Positions 9,039 to 17,644 of a stretch of DNA of 64,000 nt are shown piece by piece. Source of the DNA: Acidobacteriota bacterium (GTDB taxonomy: Bacteria > Acidobacteriota > Blastocatellia > Pyrinomonadales > Pyrinomonadaceae); the NCBI GenBank assembly GCA_019639175.1, contig JAHBSK010000001.1, positions 558,001 to 622,000 on the forward strand, read 5' to 3'. Made by a program: the position numbers and the translations under genes. Numbering within the stretch: position 1 is the stretch's first letter; every line of letters begins with the position of its first letter. Below the pieces are notes generated by a model. The model ran no database searches. It was not told where the DNA came from and saw nothing but the letters and a program-made list of their open reading frames with translations.

Positions 9039-9179
9039 GGGGCTGTCTGAAAAGTCATTTTCTGTGTCTTCGTTCTGTGAATTCTGTGTTCAAAAACCTG
9101 TAAAATACAGGAAATACCACAGAAAACACAGACAAAAAACCGAAAGACACAGAACTAAACGGACTTTTCATACAGCCTC
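9039..9179. mobile_element. MITE-like palindromic element
   Basis: About 141 bp bounded by 18-bp terminal inverted repeats: GGGGCTGTCTGAAAAGTC at 9039-9056 and the near-complement of it at 9162-9179 (16 of 18). The interior is itself an imperfect palindrome (TCTGTGTCTTCG against CGAAAGACACAGA) with a central CCTGTA-AAA-TACAGG hairpin at 9097-9111. It has no coding capacity and lies between the siderophore operon and the convergent propeller gene. It differs in sequence from the foldback element at 647-835. As RNA it would fold into one long stem and may shield the upstream mRNA. Confidence 0.6.
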
Positions 9180-9272
9180 TAGCATGAGCTAAGCGAATGA
9201 CGGGGCTGTTCTCTCTTTTATTCCACAGAGCATATCTGGAAAAAAGAACCACCTCCCGACCAATGGCGTAAA

Positions 9273-9292
9273 GCTCCTTTGTAAAAAGGAGC
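9273..9292. terminator. Hairpin terminator between convergent genes
   Basis: GCTCCTTT-GTAA-AAAGGAGC forms an 8-bp stem with a 4-nt loop; GCTTTATTT follows on the plus strand and TTTACG on the minus strand. Its position 17 bp beyond the stop of the leftward propeller gene, and downstream of the siderophore operon, suggests a bidirectional terminator. Confidence 0.55.
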
Positions 9293-9309
9293 GCTTTATT
9301 TCCAGCCTT

Positions 9310-10341
9310 CTATTTCGGAGAGATAAGTGTGACGACATCGCCGTTCGGATCTTCCGGTGCAGGCGGTGGAGCGGGTAGTCCGGGCTGCTGTCGCGGAGAT
9401 CCCTGAGCTTTGTTTGTCACCCAGACCCTTCCGCTTTTTTCATCGAACGCTATGGTCTGCGGAAATGTGCCGGTCTCCAGGTCGGCGATCTTATCATATG
9501 TCTTGCCGTCGATGATGCTCGTTGTTTTTGCCCTGCGGTTCGAGACATATATCTGATCCTTCGCGGGGTTGAATGCGATGCCAAGCGCACCTGCTCCCGT
9601 TTCAAACGACTTCAGCAGTTTGCCGTCCGTTGTCAGCACGGAAACCGTTCCGCTTTCCTGATGAGCGACGAAAAGCCGTTTGCCTTTCGTGTCGAGGGCG
9701 ACGTTGATGGCATTCTTGCCGCCGGTGTCAAATTTGCCCACCACCTTGTCCGTTTTTACATCCAGAACGGTTATCGTGTTCGCCCTCATGTCGGATACAT
9801 ATAGCCGTCCGGCATCCTGATCAATGGCGAGTCCGGTGACGCCTTCGCCGATGCCCTCGATCAGATGGCTGAACTTATTGGTCTTTCCGTCGATGACCCA
9901 AATGTCCGAGATATTTGAAACGTATATCTTGTTGTTCTTTTCGTCGGCGACAACCTCGCGGGTGTGTGAACTGTCCTTTCCGTTCTTTATCGTTGCGACG
10001 ACCTTTCCGGTCTTAAGATCGATCGCGTGGACAGAGTTGCTGCGTGTATTTGATGAATAGAGCGTCTGCGTTATTCGGTTAAGCCCCAATCCGTATGCGG
10101 GTGCTTCGCCGACATTGATCGTTCCTTTTACAGCGAGGGTCTTCGGGTCAAGTTTATAGATATTTGCCGTTGCGGGTTCGCCGCGTTTGCCAACCGCAGC
10201 CACATAGAGCGAATCGTCCTTGGCGTTATACACCATTTCATAAAGCGCCGAGCCGACCTTTTCGATCTTCTCTATTTTCTGGGCATCCGCGACAGCGGTC
10301 GCCGCGACCATGAATAAAAGCAATAAGTATAGGTTTTTCAT
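9310..10341 (-). CDS. YVTN/YncE-like seven-bladed beta-propeller protein, secreted
   Basis: 343 residues from the ATG at 10341, selected because AGGAGAACA gives a proper Shine-Dalgarno and MKNLYLLLLFMVAATAVADAQ is a clear signal peptide; the frame extends upstream to 10437 without such support. Repeats of the type 'YVSNx....I.VIDGKT.K....' run through the protein (YVSNISDIWVIDGKT, YVSDMRANTITVLDVKT, FVAHQESGTVSVLTTDG, YVSNRRAKTTSIIDGKT), the signature of YncE/YVTN propellers. The C-terminus is Pro-rich. YncE of E. coli is periplasmic and iron regulated; a Fur-like box here (10417-10435) and the neighbouring siderophore genes suggest the same. Its biochemical role is unknown. Confidence 0.78.
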   Translation of the reverse strand: MKNLYLLLLFMVAATAVADAQKIEKIEKVGSALYEMVYNAKDDSLYVAAVGKRGEPATANIYKLDPKTLAVKGTINVGEAPAYGLGLNRITQTLYSSNTRSNSVHAIDLKTGKVVATIKNGKDSSHTREVVADEKNNKIYVSNISDIWVIDGKTNKFSHLIEGIGEGVTGLAIDQDAGRLYVSDMRANTITVLDVKTDKVVGKFDTGGKNAINVALDTKGKRLFVAHQESGTVSVLTTDGKLLKSFETGAGALGIAFNPAKDQIYVSNRRAKTTSIIDGKTYDKIADLETGTFPQTIAFDEKSGRVWVTNKAQGSPRQQPGLPAPPPAPEDPNGDVVTLISPK

Positions 10342-10416
10342 TGTTCTCCTGTGTGAATACTGTTCTTTGGTCCCATTTGTCCTGAATGAAACAGGGCGAT
10401 ATGAACATAGGGTAAT

Positions 10417-10435
10417 GAAAATGAAAGTCGATTTC
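10417..10435. promoter_or_regulatory. Possible Fur box upstream of the YncE-like gene
   Basis: GAAAATGAAAGTCGATTTC matches the classical 19-bp Fur box at 13 positions and lies 76 bp before the propeller start. It is weaker than the box at 5255-5273, but the two begin with the same GAAAATGA. Confidence 0.35.
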
Positions 10436-10441
10436 AACTGC

Positions 10442-10609
10442 GAAGATGCGATTTTATCTTCCGGGTTTCTTCCGTGCGGAAAGTATAGAGCTTATGAAGC
10501 GTTCTGAGTTTCCGGTTTTCAGCGGGCCATTTACGAACATGGACCATTATGCATCGGGCAAAGAAAGAATTGTGGATCTGTTGATCCCGGTCAATGAGCG
10601 GAGAGTTGT
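10442..10609. other. Region without assignable gene upstream of the propeller promoter
   Basis: Between the propeller promoter and the end of the IclR gene. One short plus-strand reading frame (ATG at 10540, 24 codons, ending TAG at 10612) is present but resembles nothing I recognise and has no ribosome-binding site. It may be remnant sequence. No hairpin terminator for the leftward IclR gene is obvious. Confidence 0.3.
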
Positions 10610-11434
10610 CTAGTTCATTTCCGGATCAGTATTCGGGTCAGAGGCAGGAACCATATTTGCAAGATCCCTGGAGATATCGACAGCGGTATCTTTTACAGAC
10701 GCGACGATCTCAGGAAAACTTTCGTGGTGTATCTGCTGTTTGTATCCGGCAACGCTAACGGCAGCGACGACCTTTCCCGTTTGGTCGGTTATCGGCGCGC
10801 CGACACATCGTGAACCGATGGTCTCTTCCTCGTCATCGACCGAATAGCCCTGTTTCACGATGCGTGCCAGTTCGTCCTTTAGTTTTTTGGGTGAAACGAT
10901 GGTGTTGTCGTTGTATCGCGGCAGGCCATAGCGTATCAATCGGTCTATGTCCTCATCGGGCCAATCGCTCAGAAGTGCCTTTCCGGCGGCGGTACAGTGT
11001 ATGCCCATTCGTTTACCGACCCAGGTTTCGACCTTTGGCGTGTAGGGCGAATCGGCCTTTTCGATTATCACCACTTCGTGATGTTCCCTGATTGCCATGT
11101 GTACCGTGAGTTTGGTTTTTATCATCAACTGGCGAAGGTGAGGCATTGCCAGTTTGCGGAGGTTCAACCCGTTCATGGCCATGTTTGCCAGAGACAATAT
11201 CTTCATTCCGAACATATACCGCCCGGTGCTTTCATTACGATGCAGATAGCCTAGGCGCTCCAGCGTCAGCAGCATTCCGTATGTGGAGCTTTTTGGAAGC
11301 GACAGTTCGCGTGTGAGTTCCGACAAACCCAGCCCGTTTTGTGAGGCTGCGAGCCGTTCCAAGATTGCCATTGCCTTTTGGACTGCCGGAACCGATTTGG
11401 TCCGAGTGTCCGGAGGCGGGATTCTGCGCATCAT
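10610..11434 (-). CDS. IclR-family transcriptional regulator, predicted regulator of the catabolic cluster
   Basis: 274 residues; start at 11434 is supported by AAGGTG eight bases upstream. Residues about 15-75 form the IclR winged helix-turn-helix (KAMAILERLA, GLSELTRELSLPKSSTYGMLLTLERLGYL), followed by the effector-binding domain with MGIHCTAAGKALL and GYSVDDEEETIGSRCVGAPI, the signature part of the family. It is divergent from the 37-gene plus-strand cluster. A perfect 28-bp palindrome lies in the intergenic region, and the same 18-bp core recurs before both later receptor modules, so this protein is the natural candidate to bind it and to autoregulate. The effector is unknown; family members often sense small organic acids or sugar-acid intermediates. 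Confidence 0.9.
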   Translation of the reverse strand: MMRRIPPPDTRTKSVPAVQKAMAILERLAASQNGLGLSELTRELSLPKSSTYGMLLTLERLGYLHRNESTGRYMFGMKILSLANMAMNGLNLRKLAMPHLRQLMIKTKLTVHMAIREHHEVVIIEKADSPYTPKVETWVGKRMGIHCTAAGKALLSDWPDEDIDRLIRYGLPRYNDNTIVSPKKLKDELARIVKQGYSVDDEEETIGSRCVGAPITDQTGKVVAAVSVAGYKQQIHHESFPEIVASVKDTAVDISRDLANMVPASDPNTDPEMN

Positions 11435-11511
11435 ATCGTGTCACCTTACTTCAGAAAGATATTCTACGAAGATTATCAACGCTTAGGGGAAAATATCCTG
11501 TGGTAAAGGGT

Positions 11512-11539
11512 CATAGTGTTCAGCCCGCTGAACACTATG
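11512..11539. promoter_or_regulatory. IclR-type operator palindrome (site 1)
   Basis: A perfect palindrome with 13-bp arms (CATAGTGTTCAGC and its complement) around CC. Its 18-bp core TGTTCAGCCCGCTGAACA (11517-11534) is found again exactly at 37806-37823 and with two changes at 30354-30371. It lies between the divergent iclR-type gene (start 11434) and the rfaH-like gene (start 11670), suiting autoregulation and control of the cluster. A candidate -10 TATAAT for the rightward transcript is at 11586-11591. Confidence 0.7.
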
Positions 11540-11669
11540 GGCAATTTAACCAATATTCCTATTTATTTCAAGGTGGGCATCTAACTATAATCTTACGAGT
11601 CAAACCATAAAAAGTTCTAACCACAGTCAAGAAGAAACGCGAGAGCGGTCTAACGACCGGATCCCAATT

Positions 11670-12185
11670 ATGAATTTTATCAACGGGGCAAATTGGTACG
11701 CGGTCCACACAAAGTCGAATCAGGAAGACATAGTGGAGCATCATCTTTCGCAATTGGATGTCGAAATATTGAATCCAAAGCAGAGAAAAAAGCGAACGGT
11801 TTGGGGGCGTCCGACGGTGGTTCGCGCCCCGCTGTTTCCGGGCTATCTTTTTGCCAGATTCGATCCGGCCAGTACACTTCATATCATTCAATACACACGC
11901 GGCGTCCGCAAGGTGCTGCATTTCGGCACAACTCTTTTGAGGGTAGAGGATGAGATAATTCAGGGCATCAAGGACAGGCTGGATCAGGATAATTGTGTTG
12001 AGCTTCAGGCCCCGCAGCTGCATCGCGGCGATCCGGTCTCGGTCACGGACGGTGTATTGAACGGACTTCGCGGTGTCTTTAAACGCGAGATGAACGACCG
12101 AAAACGGGTCGTTCTTTTAATGAATATTCTAGGAGCTTCTGCCGAAGTGGTCATCGACAGGCGTCTTCTTCACCAGGCAGCATAA
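11670..12185 (+). CDS. RfaH-like NusG paralogue (transcription antitermination factor)
   Basis: 171 residues. The NGN domain (about 7-105) starts with NWYAVHTKSNQE and carries APLFPGYLFARFDP (53-66) and YTRGVRKVLHFG (75-86), matching RfaH landmarks PLFPNYLF and TRGV...FG. The C-terminal KOW-like domain (about 118-165) has GDPVSVTDGVLNGLRGVF and LLMNILG, again closer to RfaH than to housekeeping NusG; it is also isolated from the secE-rplK context of nusG. Such paralogues bind RNA polymerase at ops elements and suppress pausing and Rho-dependent termination in long operons. It is the first gene of a 49.7-kb unidirectional cluster, and ops-like elements occur at 12281, 30579 and 38031. No Shine-Dalgarno is evident, suggesting low expression. 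Confidence 0.88.
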   Translation: MNFINGANWYAVHTKSNQEDIVEHHLSQLDVEILNPKQRKKRTVWGRPTVVRAPLFPGYLFARFDPASTLHIIQYTRGVRKVLHFGTTLLRVEDEIIQGIKDRLDQDNCVELQAPQLHRGDPVSVTDGVLNGLRGVFKREMNDRKRVVLLMNILGASAEVVIDRRLLHQAA

Positions 12186-12275
12186 ATTTGGCAACGCCGC
12201 GCTTGAGAGCCTGTTATAAACCCGTCAAAAAGACGGAGCAATTTGAGCCGTTTCTGTCCATGCCTTAAATGCGTG

Positions 12276-12293
12276 GAAATGGCGGCAGTCTGT
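12276..12293 (+). promoter_or_regulatory. ops-like element 1 (leader of the first catabolic module)
   Basis: GAAATGGCGGCAGTCTGT in the 236-nt gap between the rfaH-like gene and the next gene. The same 18-mer pattern (GAAATGGCGGYAGYCTGT) recurs in the two receptor leaders, while flanking sequence here is unrelated. The core GGCGGCAGTCTG resembles E. coli ops (GGCGGTAGCGTG). A CCTGTA...TACAGG hairpin (12311-12335) follows. Confidence 0.55.
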
Positions 12294-12421
12294 TTTGCAT
12301 AAGTCGCCGGCCTGTATAACTATAGCCTTTACAGGTAACGATCTTTCTGAAAAGACGCCAAGATAAAAATAGACTTTGGTTAAAGTTACATACCGACATT
12401 CGCTTTCCGGAGAATAAAAAT

Positions 12422-14347
12422 ATGAATCGCTGTCCATCACTCGTCCAAAGAACGAGCCCCTTGTTTTTACTGCAAATACAACATTTCGCAGCGGTCACAA
12501 GAATGTCGCTGTGGCCGGTGATCGGCCTTTTGGTGTTTTCAGCGAATGTCATCGCCCAGAACGCCTTGTTCGAGGCGGACAGATGGGAACGGTCAAACGA
12601 CGCGATAATTTTCTCGGATATGTCCAAGGTGACGCCGAGCAGTGCATTGACGGACAAGGTGCGGACGAAACGCCACTGGAAAGTGCTGGAATATGAGACA
12701 CGGGACGGCATGGAAGGAAAGTGCATTGCCTCTCTTCCCGACACCGGAGCGCCGGATGTAACGCTGCCGCTGAATGCAAACGGCTGGCATGCGGTGTATG
12801 TCGGGCTGGGCGGCATGGGACGCTTTGCCTTTGGACAGGAAAGCGAGGCCCGGCTTAAGCTGACAAATGACGCTGCATATCAGCACAGGCGATATTCCGG
12901 AGCGAGGGATGACATAGAAGAGGTCTTTTTCAAAGCCGCCGACCTGACCGGCCAGGACCTGCACATTGCCCAAATGCGGATGCTGTCAAAGCTGAAAGAC
13001 CTGCAGCCGGACGTTGGCCCGCGTCACACTGTAATAATGTATGTGAAACTGGTTCCGTTGACGGATGCCGAGGTCGCGTGGATAAAAAAAGACAGAGAAG
13101 ACAAAAAAAGCAAAAAGCTCATCGCCACGCTTGACGCGTTCAGTTGGATACACCGAAACTATCCGACAACAAAAGAGGAGTTCCTTGAGGATTTTGAGCA
13201 TTATCGCGATTCTGATTTCGGAACGCTTTCGTGGCAGATAATAGGCGGCGGGCTTGTAAATTATCCGTCAAAACTTGGAACGATCCCGGGCGAATTATCA
13301 GATGATGCCGCCCGTACGGGTGACGGTTACGTTACCAAGTCCATTCAGGCGTTTATCGAAAGGGGCGAAGACCATACAAAACTCGCCGTTGAGGCCGCCC
13401 GTTCAATGGATAAAAAGGTTTATATCGGTTTCAGGGCGCAGGCCTTTCAGGCCACGCCTGCTTTTGAGGATTATTTCACATCGCGTTTTTATCGCGATCA
13501 TCCCGAGTATCGCGCTTATGACCGCGACGGCACACCCGCAATGAGGATGAGCTATGCTGTGCCGCAGGTTCGCGAACACATTTACGGCATTCTCCGTGAG
13601 GTTCTGCAATACAAACCCGACGGCATCGAGATCATCTATTTTCGCGGGCTTCCGCTGATGCTGTGGGAAGACGCGTTCAGCGATCTTTTCAAGGCGAAAT
13701 ATGGTGTTGATGCCAAACAGGTCCTTGAGAACGATCCGAGGCTCTATGAACTTCGCGGCGAGATCATGACCGGGTTTATGCGTGATGTCCGAAAACTTCT
13801 GGACGACGTGCAGAAAGAGCAGGGCAAAACCGAGCGATACGAACTGATGGCATCGGTCGTCCATACCGAAAACGACAACAAGAAATTCGGCCTGGATGTG
13901 GAGCGATGGGTAAAGGAAGGCCTGATAGACAAGATCAGCATTTTTCCTGCGGCATTTCATACGGACACCAGCAAGCCCGTGGATATGGACTGGTTCAAAA
14001 AGATCACAAAGGGAACGAACGTCGAGGTATATCCATTAATGATCGGCTGGCGGCTGTCATCCTATGAGGACGCCATATCCAACGCCAGAGAATATTATGA
14101 AAAAGGCGCCGCCGGATTGCTGTTCTGGGACCCGTTCCCGACAGGAATGTACTCTCCGCGTCCGCCCGCACTCGGCCGGCATTATCAAAGAGCGGTAAGC
14201 ACCTATTGGCCGCTTGTCTCGCGTTTGGGACATGTTGACGACCTGGCCGCATGGCAAAAGGAAAAACGTCCTGCGGCGAAATACATTCCTTTGAAAAGAT
14301 ACGGAGACCATTGGTTCGGCCGTTGGGTTCCTGATGTCGGGTTCTGA
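12422..14347 (+). CDS. Exported glycoside-hydrolase-like TIM-barrel protein (GHL10-like), function unassigned
   Basis: 641 residues; GGAGA eight bases upstream supports the ATG at 12422, although an internal Met at 12503 begins a cleaner signal peptide (MSLWPVIGLLVFSANVIAQ). The N-terminal part (about 50-215) looks beta-rich. The rest resembles family-10-like glycosyl-hydrolase barrels: repeated acidic and aromatic strands such as KPDGIEIIYFRG, LMASVVHTEND and GAAGLLFWDPFPTG. I cannot assign catalytic residues or a substrate. It is the first structural gene after the antiterminator and the first ops-like element, heading the block of intracellular catabolic genes that starts 18 bp later. Confidence 0.5.
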   Translation: MNRCPSLVQRTSPLFLLQIQHFAAVTRMSLWPVIGLLVFSANVIAQNALFEADRWERSNDAIIFSDMSKVTPSSALTDKVRTKRHWKVLEYETRDGMEGKCIASLPDTGAPDVTLPLNANGWHAVYVGLGGMGRFAFGQESEARLKLTNDAAYQHRRYSGARDDIEEVFFKAADLTGQDLHIAQMRMLSKLKDLQPDVGPRHTVIMYVKLVPLTDAEVAWIKKDREDKKSKKLIATLDAFSWIHRNYPTTKEEFLEDFEHYRDSDFGTLSWQIIGGGLVNYPSKLGTIPGELSDDAARTGDGYVTKSIQAFIERGEDHTKLAVEAARSMDKKVYIGFRAQAFQATPAFEDYFTSRFYRDHPEYRAYDRDGTPAMRMSYAVPQVREHIYGILREVLQYKPDGIEIIYFRGLPLMLWEDAFSDLFKAKYGVDAKQVLENDPRLYELRGEIMTGFMRDVRKLLDDVQKEQGKTERYELMASVVHTENDNKKFGLDVERWVKEGLIDKISIFPAAFHTDTSKPVDMDWFKKITKGTNVEVYPLMIGWRLSSYEDAISNAREYYEKGAAGLLFWDPFPTGMYSPRPPALGRHYQRAVSTYWPLVSRLGHVDDLAAWQKEKRPAAKYIPLKRYGDHWFGRWVPDVGF

Positions 14348-14364
14348 TATTTCGTTCTGGGCGT

Positions 14365-15174
14365 ATGATAAATATAGATATAAACGTTTCCATTTTGCTG
14401 AAGGAATATCCGTTCCATGACCGGTTCGCTCAGGCGGCGAAGCTCGGATTCAATGCGGTTGAATTTTATTGGGGGCCTGATCTCGTTCCGGGTGAAGCAG
14501 CTCAACGGATCGTCGATGCCGGGCTGAAAGTCCCGGCATTCAATCTGGATGCGGGCGACATGGCCGCCGGTGACAGGGGTTTGTTGAATGACCCAAGGCA
14601 TAAGGATCGGATCATGCAGAATCTTCCGGTGGCGTTTGACCTCGCCCATCGGGTCGGCTGCAAAAAACTGACCGCTCTTCCCGGAAACTTTCTCCCGGAT
14701 GAGGAGCGAGAAAGACAGCTTGACCGCATCAGAGAGAATTTCAGATGGGTCTGTGAAGAGGCTAAGGCCGAAGGAATCACCATAATGGTCGAGGCGATCA
14801 ACGGTTTTGACAATCCGGCGTATCCTTTCACCACAACGGAAGAAACGATCTCATTCATGGATTCCGTCGGTGCTGATAATCTTGAATATCTTTACGACAT
14901 CTATCACATGCAGCGGATGGAAGGTAATATAACATCAACACTGGAAAAGCACATTGACCGAATAGGCCACATCCAGATCGCGGATTGCCCGGGCCGACAT
15001 TTTCCGGGCAGCGGCGAGATCAACTATCGTCAGGTATTTGAGACGATTGAAAAAAGCGGCTATAAAAGCTATATCGGTTTGGAATATATTGCCGAAAACG
15101 GCACCGAAGAAAGCCTGGCCTGGCTGCCGCAGCCGCTCAGACGCGGCATCTATTTAGACTCACTTTTCGCATAA
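14365..15174 (+). CDS. hyi: Hydroxypyruvate isomerase family protein (Hyi/OtnI-like)
   Basis: 269 residues, xylose-isomerase-like TIM barrel. Predicted metal and catalytic acids are Glu143 (MVEAIN) and Glu240 (IGLEY); the strongly conserved segment HIQIADCPGRHFPGSGEINY spans 202-221. These are hallmarks of hydroxypyruvate isomerases, which interconvert hydroxypyruvate and tartronate semialdehyde, and of the related 2-oxo-tetronate isomerases. The following gene encodes tartronate-semialdehyde reductase and a glycerate kinase is encoded at 26.8 kb, so a route to glycerate and glycerate 2-phosphate is coherent. OtnI activity on 4-carbon acids cannot be excluded. Confidence 0.85.
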   Translation: MINIDINVSILLKEYPFHDRFAQAAKLGFNAVEFYWGPDLVPGEAAQRIVDAGLKVPAFNLDAGDMAAGDRGLLNDPRHKDRIMQNLPVAFDLAHRVGCKKLTALPGNFLPDEERERQLDRIRENFRWVCEEAKAEGITIMVEAINGFDNPAYPFTTTEETISFMDSVGADNLEYLYDIYHMQRMEGNITSTLEKHIDRIGHIQIADCPGRHFPGSGEINYRQVFETIEKSGYKSYIGLEYIAENGTEESLAWLPQPLRRGIYLDSLFA

Positions 15175-15185
15175 ACAAGGATCGC

Positions 15186-16103
15186 ATGGAAAACAGTTTT
15201 AAGAAGATAGGATTTATCGGTTTGGGGATCATGGGCAGGCCCATGGTTCTGAACCTGATAAAGGCCAGTTACGAAGTAATTGTTCATGGCCGCCGGCAAG
15301 AGATAGTAGATGAGATGCTGGCCGCAGGAGCCACTGCCGCTGCGTCGCCAAAGGAAGTTGCGGCGAACACCGACGTCGTCATTACAATGCTCCCAGATTC
15401 GCCCGATGTTGAGAGCGTTGTTACGGGAGCCGACGGCATTCTTGCCGGAGCCAAAAATGGCCTTTTGCTCGTTGATATGAGTACTATTTCTCCGGTCTCG
15501 ACGAAAGTGATCGCATCCGAACTCGCAAAGGCCGGTGTCAGAATGCTTGACGCACCTGTCAGCGGCGGTGATAAAGGCGCCATAGCCGGAACGCTGTCTA
15601 TAATGGTGGGCGGTGACAGGCGGGATTTTGACAGTGCGAAACAGTTGTTCGAGGCGATGGGGAAAACAATAACCTACTGCGGCCCGATCGGTTCAGGGCA
15701 GATCGTCAAAGCCTGCAACCAAATAGTCGTCGCTCTTGTTATTGAGGCGATCTCAGAAGCTCTGGTGCTTGGGTCAAAGGCAGGTGTCGATCCCGAGGTG
15801 ATCTTGCAGGTCCTGAGCGGCGGCCTTGCCCAGACGCGTGTGATGGACATGCGCGGCCCGACCATGATCGGGCATGATTTCACGCCGGGCTTCAAGGCCC
15901 GCCTTCACCGCAAGGACCTGAACATCGTGCTTCAGGCCGCAAGGGAGAATGGCGTCACGCTGCCGGTGACGGCGTTGGTCGATCAGATGTTCACAAAACT
16001 TGTTGCGGGCGGCAAGGGAGAGCTTGACCATTCTGCTTTGCTGACTGTGATCGAGGAGTTGTCGGGGCATTCTTTGGCAGATCGGAACTCAAATGAAGCT
16101 TAA
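15186..16103 (+). CDS. glxR: 2-hydroxy-3-oxopropionate (tartronate semialdehyde) reductase
   Basis: 305 residues of the beta-hydroxyacid dehydrogenase family. The NAD(P) motif GFIGLGIMGRPM covers 9-20; MSTISP (98-103), DAPVSGG (122-128) and catalytic Lys175 in GQIVKACNQ are all present. The combination with an adjacent hydroxypyruvate isomerase gene is the classical glyoxylate/aldarate arrangement, giving D-glycerate from tartronate semialdehyde. It overlaps the next gene by 11 bp, so both are probably cotranslated. Another 3-hydroxyacid substrate remains possible. Confidence 0.85.
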   Translation: MENSFKKIGFIGLGIMGRPMVLNLIKASYEVIVHGRRQEIVDEMLAAGATAAASPKEVAANTDVVITMLPDSPDVESVVTGADGILAGAKNGLLLVDMSTISPVSTKVIASELAKAGVRMLDAPVSGGDKGAIAGTLSIMVGGDRRDFDSAKQLFEAMGKTITYCGPIGSGQIVKACNQIVVALVIEAISEALVLGSKAGVDPEVILQVLSGGLAQTRVMDMRGPTMIGHDFTPGFKARLHRKDLNIVLQAARENGVTLPVTALVDQMFTKLVAGGKGELDHSALLTVIEELSGHSLADRNSNEA

Positions 16104-16857
16104 GGAAAAAACAGCTATTGTGACCGGCGGCGGAACCGGCATCGGGAAAGGCATCAGCCGCTCTCTGGCGGCGGAAGGTGCCAATGTTGTGATCGTCCAA
16201 TCGACACTGGAAAAGGCTGAAAATGCCTCCGGTGAATTGACTGCTGAGGGATATGACATTCTTCCGATCCGGGCCGATATTAGCCTGCGAGCAGATGTTC
16301 GGAATGTACTGAACCGGACGGTGGAAAGATTCGGAAAGGTCGATATTTTAGTAAATAATGCTGCTTTGACAGGTTCAAAGGTATCGGCGCCGTTTCTGGA
16401 AATGACCGATGACCTTCTTGAAAGGGCGATAGATGTTAATCTGAAAGGAACGTTCATCGTTTCGCAAGAGGCCGCCCGGCACATGACCGAACGCGGAGGC
16501 TCGATAATACATATATCGTCTGTGGGAGCCTATGCCGCACAGGAAGGAGCGTCAATTTATTGTGCGACAAAGTCGGCACTGATCGGATTGACCCGGACAA
16601 TGGCCCTGGAGCTTGCGCCGTATAATATCAGGGTCAATGCCATCGCTCCGGGCGATATTCGCACCGAAACGAGCGAGAATATCGTCAGCGAAAAGAAGGA
16701 ACGAGGATTTTCGGGAAATTATTTCCGAAAAATTCCCCTGAACCGTCGCGGCGAGCCGACAGAGATCGGGCCAACCGCCGTATTTCTCGCTTCTGACGAT
16801 TCGTCTTACATCACCGGAGAGACCATAATCGTTGACGGAGGCTTTTTGATCTATTAA
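16093..16857 (+). CDS. Short-chain dehydrogenase/reductase (classical SDR)
   Basis: 254 residues with cofactor motif TGGGTGIG (11-18), NNA (88-90), catalytic Ser142/143 and YCATK (156-160), and the C-terminal ITGETIIVDGG typical of FabG-like SDRs. It probably oxidises or reduces a sugar or sugar-acid hydroxyl in the pathway. The start lies inside the end of the upstream reductase and the stop is 2 bp before the following hydrolase. Substrate not predictable. Confidence 0.88.
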   Translation: MKLKEKTAIVTGGGTGIGKGISRSLAAEGANVVIVQSTLEKAENASGELTAEGYDILPIRADISLRADVRNVLNRTVERFGKVDILVNNAALTGSKVSAPFLEMTDDLLERAIDVNLKGTFIVSQEAARHMTERGGSIIHISSVGAYAAQEGASIYCATKSALIGLTRTMALELAPYNIRVNAIAPGDIRTETSENIVSEKKERGFSGNYFRKIPLNRRGEPTEIGPTAVFLASDDSSYITGETIIVDGGFLIY

Positions 16858-16859
16858 CG

Positions 16860-17636
16860 ATGAAACTTGATTTTGAAGAACACGGTTCCGGATTTCCTGT
16901 GGTACTGCTGCACGCTTTTCCGCTTTCCCGCCAGATGTGGAAGCCGCAGATCGCATCCCTTGCAACGCAAAATATCCGTTTGATCTTGCCTGACCTTTAT
17001 GGTTTTGGCGGAACCGGCATCGAGGGTGACATTAGCCGCCTGGAAGAGATGGCAGCGGACATCGGCGCCCTTATTGACAGGCTCGGCATTAAGCAGGCCG
17101 TGATAGGCGGCTTGTCGATGGGCGGATATGTCACGTTCAATCTCTATCGCCTTAGGCCGGAACTATTCCGGGCCATGATCTTGTGCGACACCAACAGCGC
17201 CGCCGATACGCAGGAGAAACGCGAGAATCGTTTTAAGCTGATCGAAAATGTCATAGAAAACGGCACACAGGCGCTGATCGATAATATGCTCCCAAACCTT
17301 ACCGGCAGTTTCACAAAGGCCAATAATAAAGACCTGACAGCGAAATTGACACGGATGTTTGCTGAAACCGATCCGCTTGCCGCCATCGCCGCCCTACGCG
17401 GCATGGCCGAACGCAGCGATCATACATATCTGCTGCCTGAGATAGAGGTGCCAACGCTTTTGATCTTTGGAGAAGAAGACGAACTGACCGATCTGAAAAT
17501 TGCCGAGGGAATGCATGAAAAAATAAAGGATTCACGGCTTTCGGTCATCAAAGATGCCGGGCATTACTCCAATCTCGAACAGCCGGAACAGTTCGATCAG
17601 GCCGTCGTTTCCTTTATCAGAGAGATCATCGGTTAA
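16860..17636 (+). CDS. Alpha/beta-fold hydrolase
   Basis: 258 residues, no signal peptide. Nucleophile elbow GLSMGG (84-89, Ser86), oxyanion-hole HAFPLSRQMW near 18-27, acidic residue in FGEEDELTD and catalytic His235 in KDAGHYSNLEQPE. The overall pattern resembles 3-oxoadipate enol-lactonase/BioH-like hydrolases, so a lactonase or carboxyl-esterase step after sugar oxidation is plausible. Sandwiched between two SDR genes with minimal spacing. Confidence 0.85.
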   Translation: MKLDFEEHGSGFPVVLLHAFPLSRQMWKPQIASLATQNIRLILPDLYGFGGTGIEGDISRLEEMAADIGALIDRLGIKQAVIGGLSMGGYVTFNLYRLRPELFRAMILCDTNSAADTQEKRENRFKLIENVIENGTQALIDNMLPNLTGSFTKANNKDLTAKLTRMFAETDPLAAIAALRGMAERSDHTYLLPEIEVPTLLIFGEEDELTDLKIAEGMHEKIKDSRLSVIKDAGHYSNLEQPEQFDQAVVSFIREIIG

Positions 17637-17644
17637 CTGGAAAA

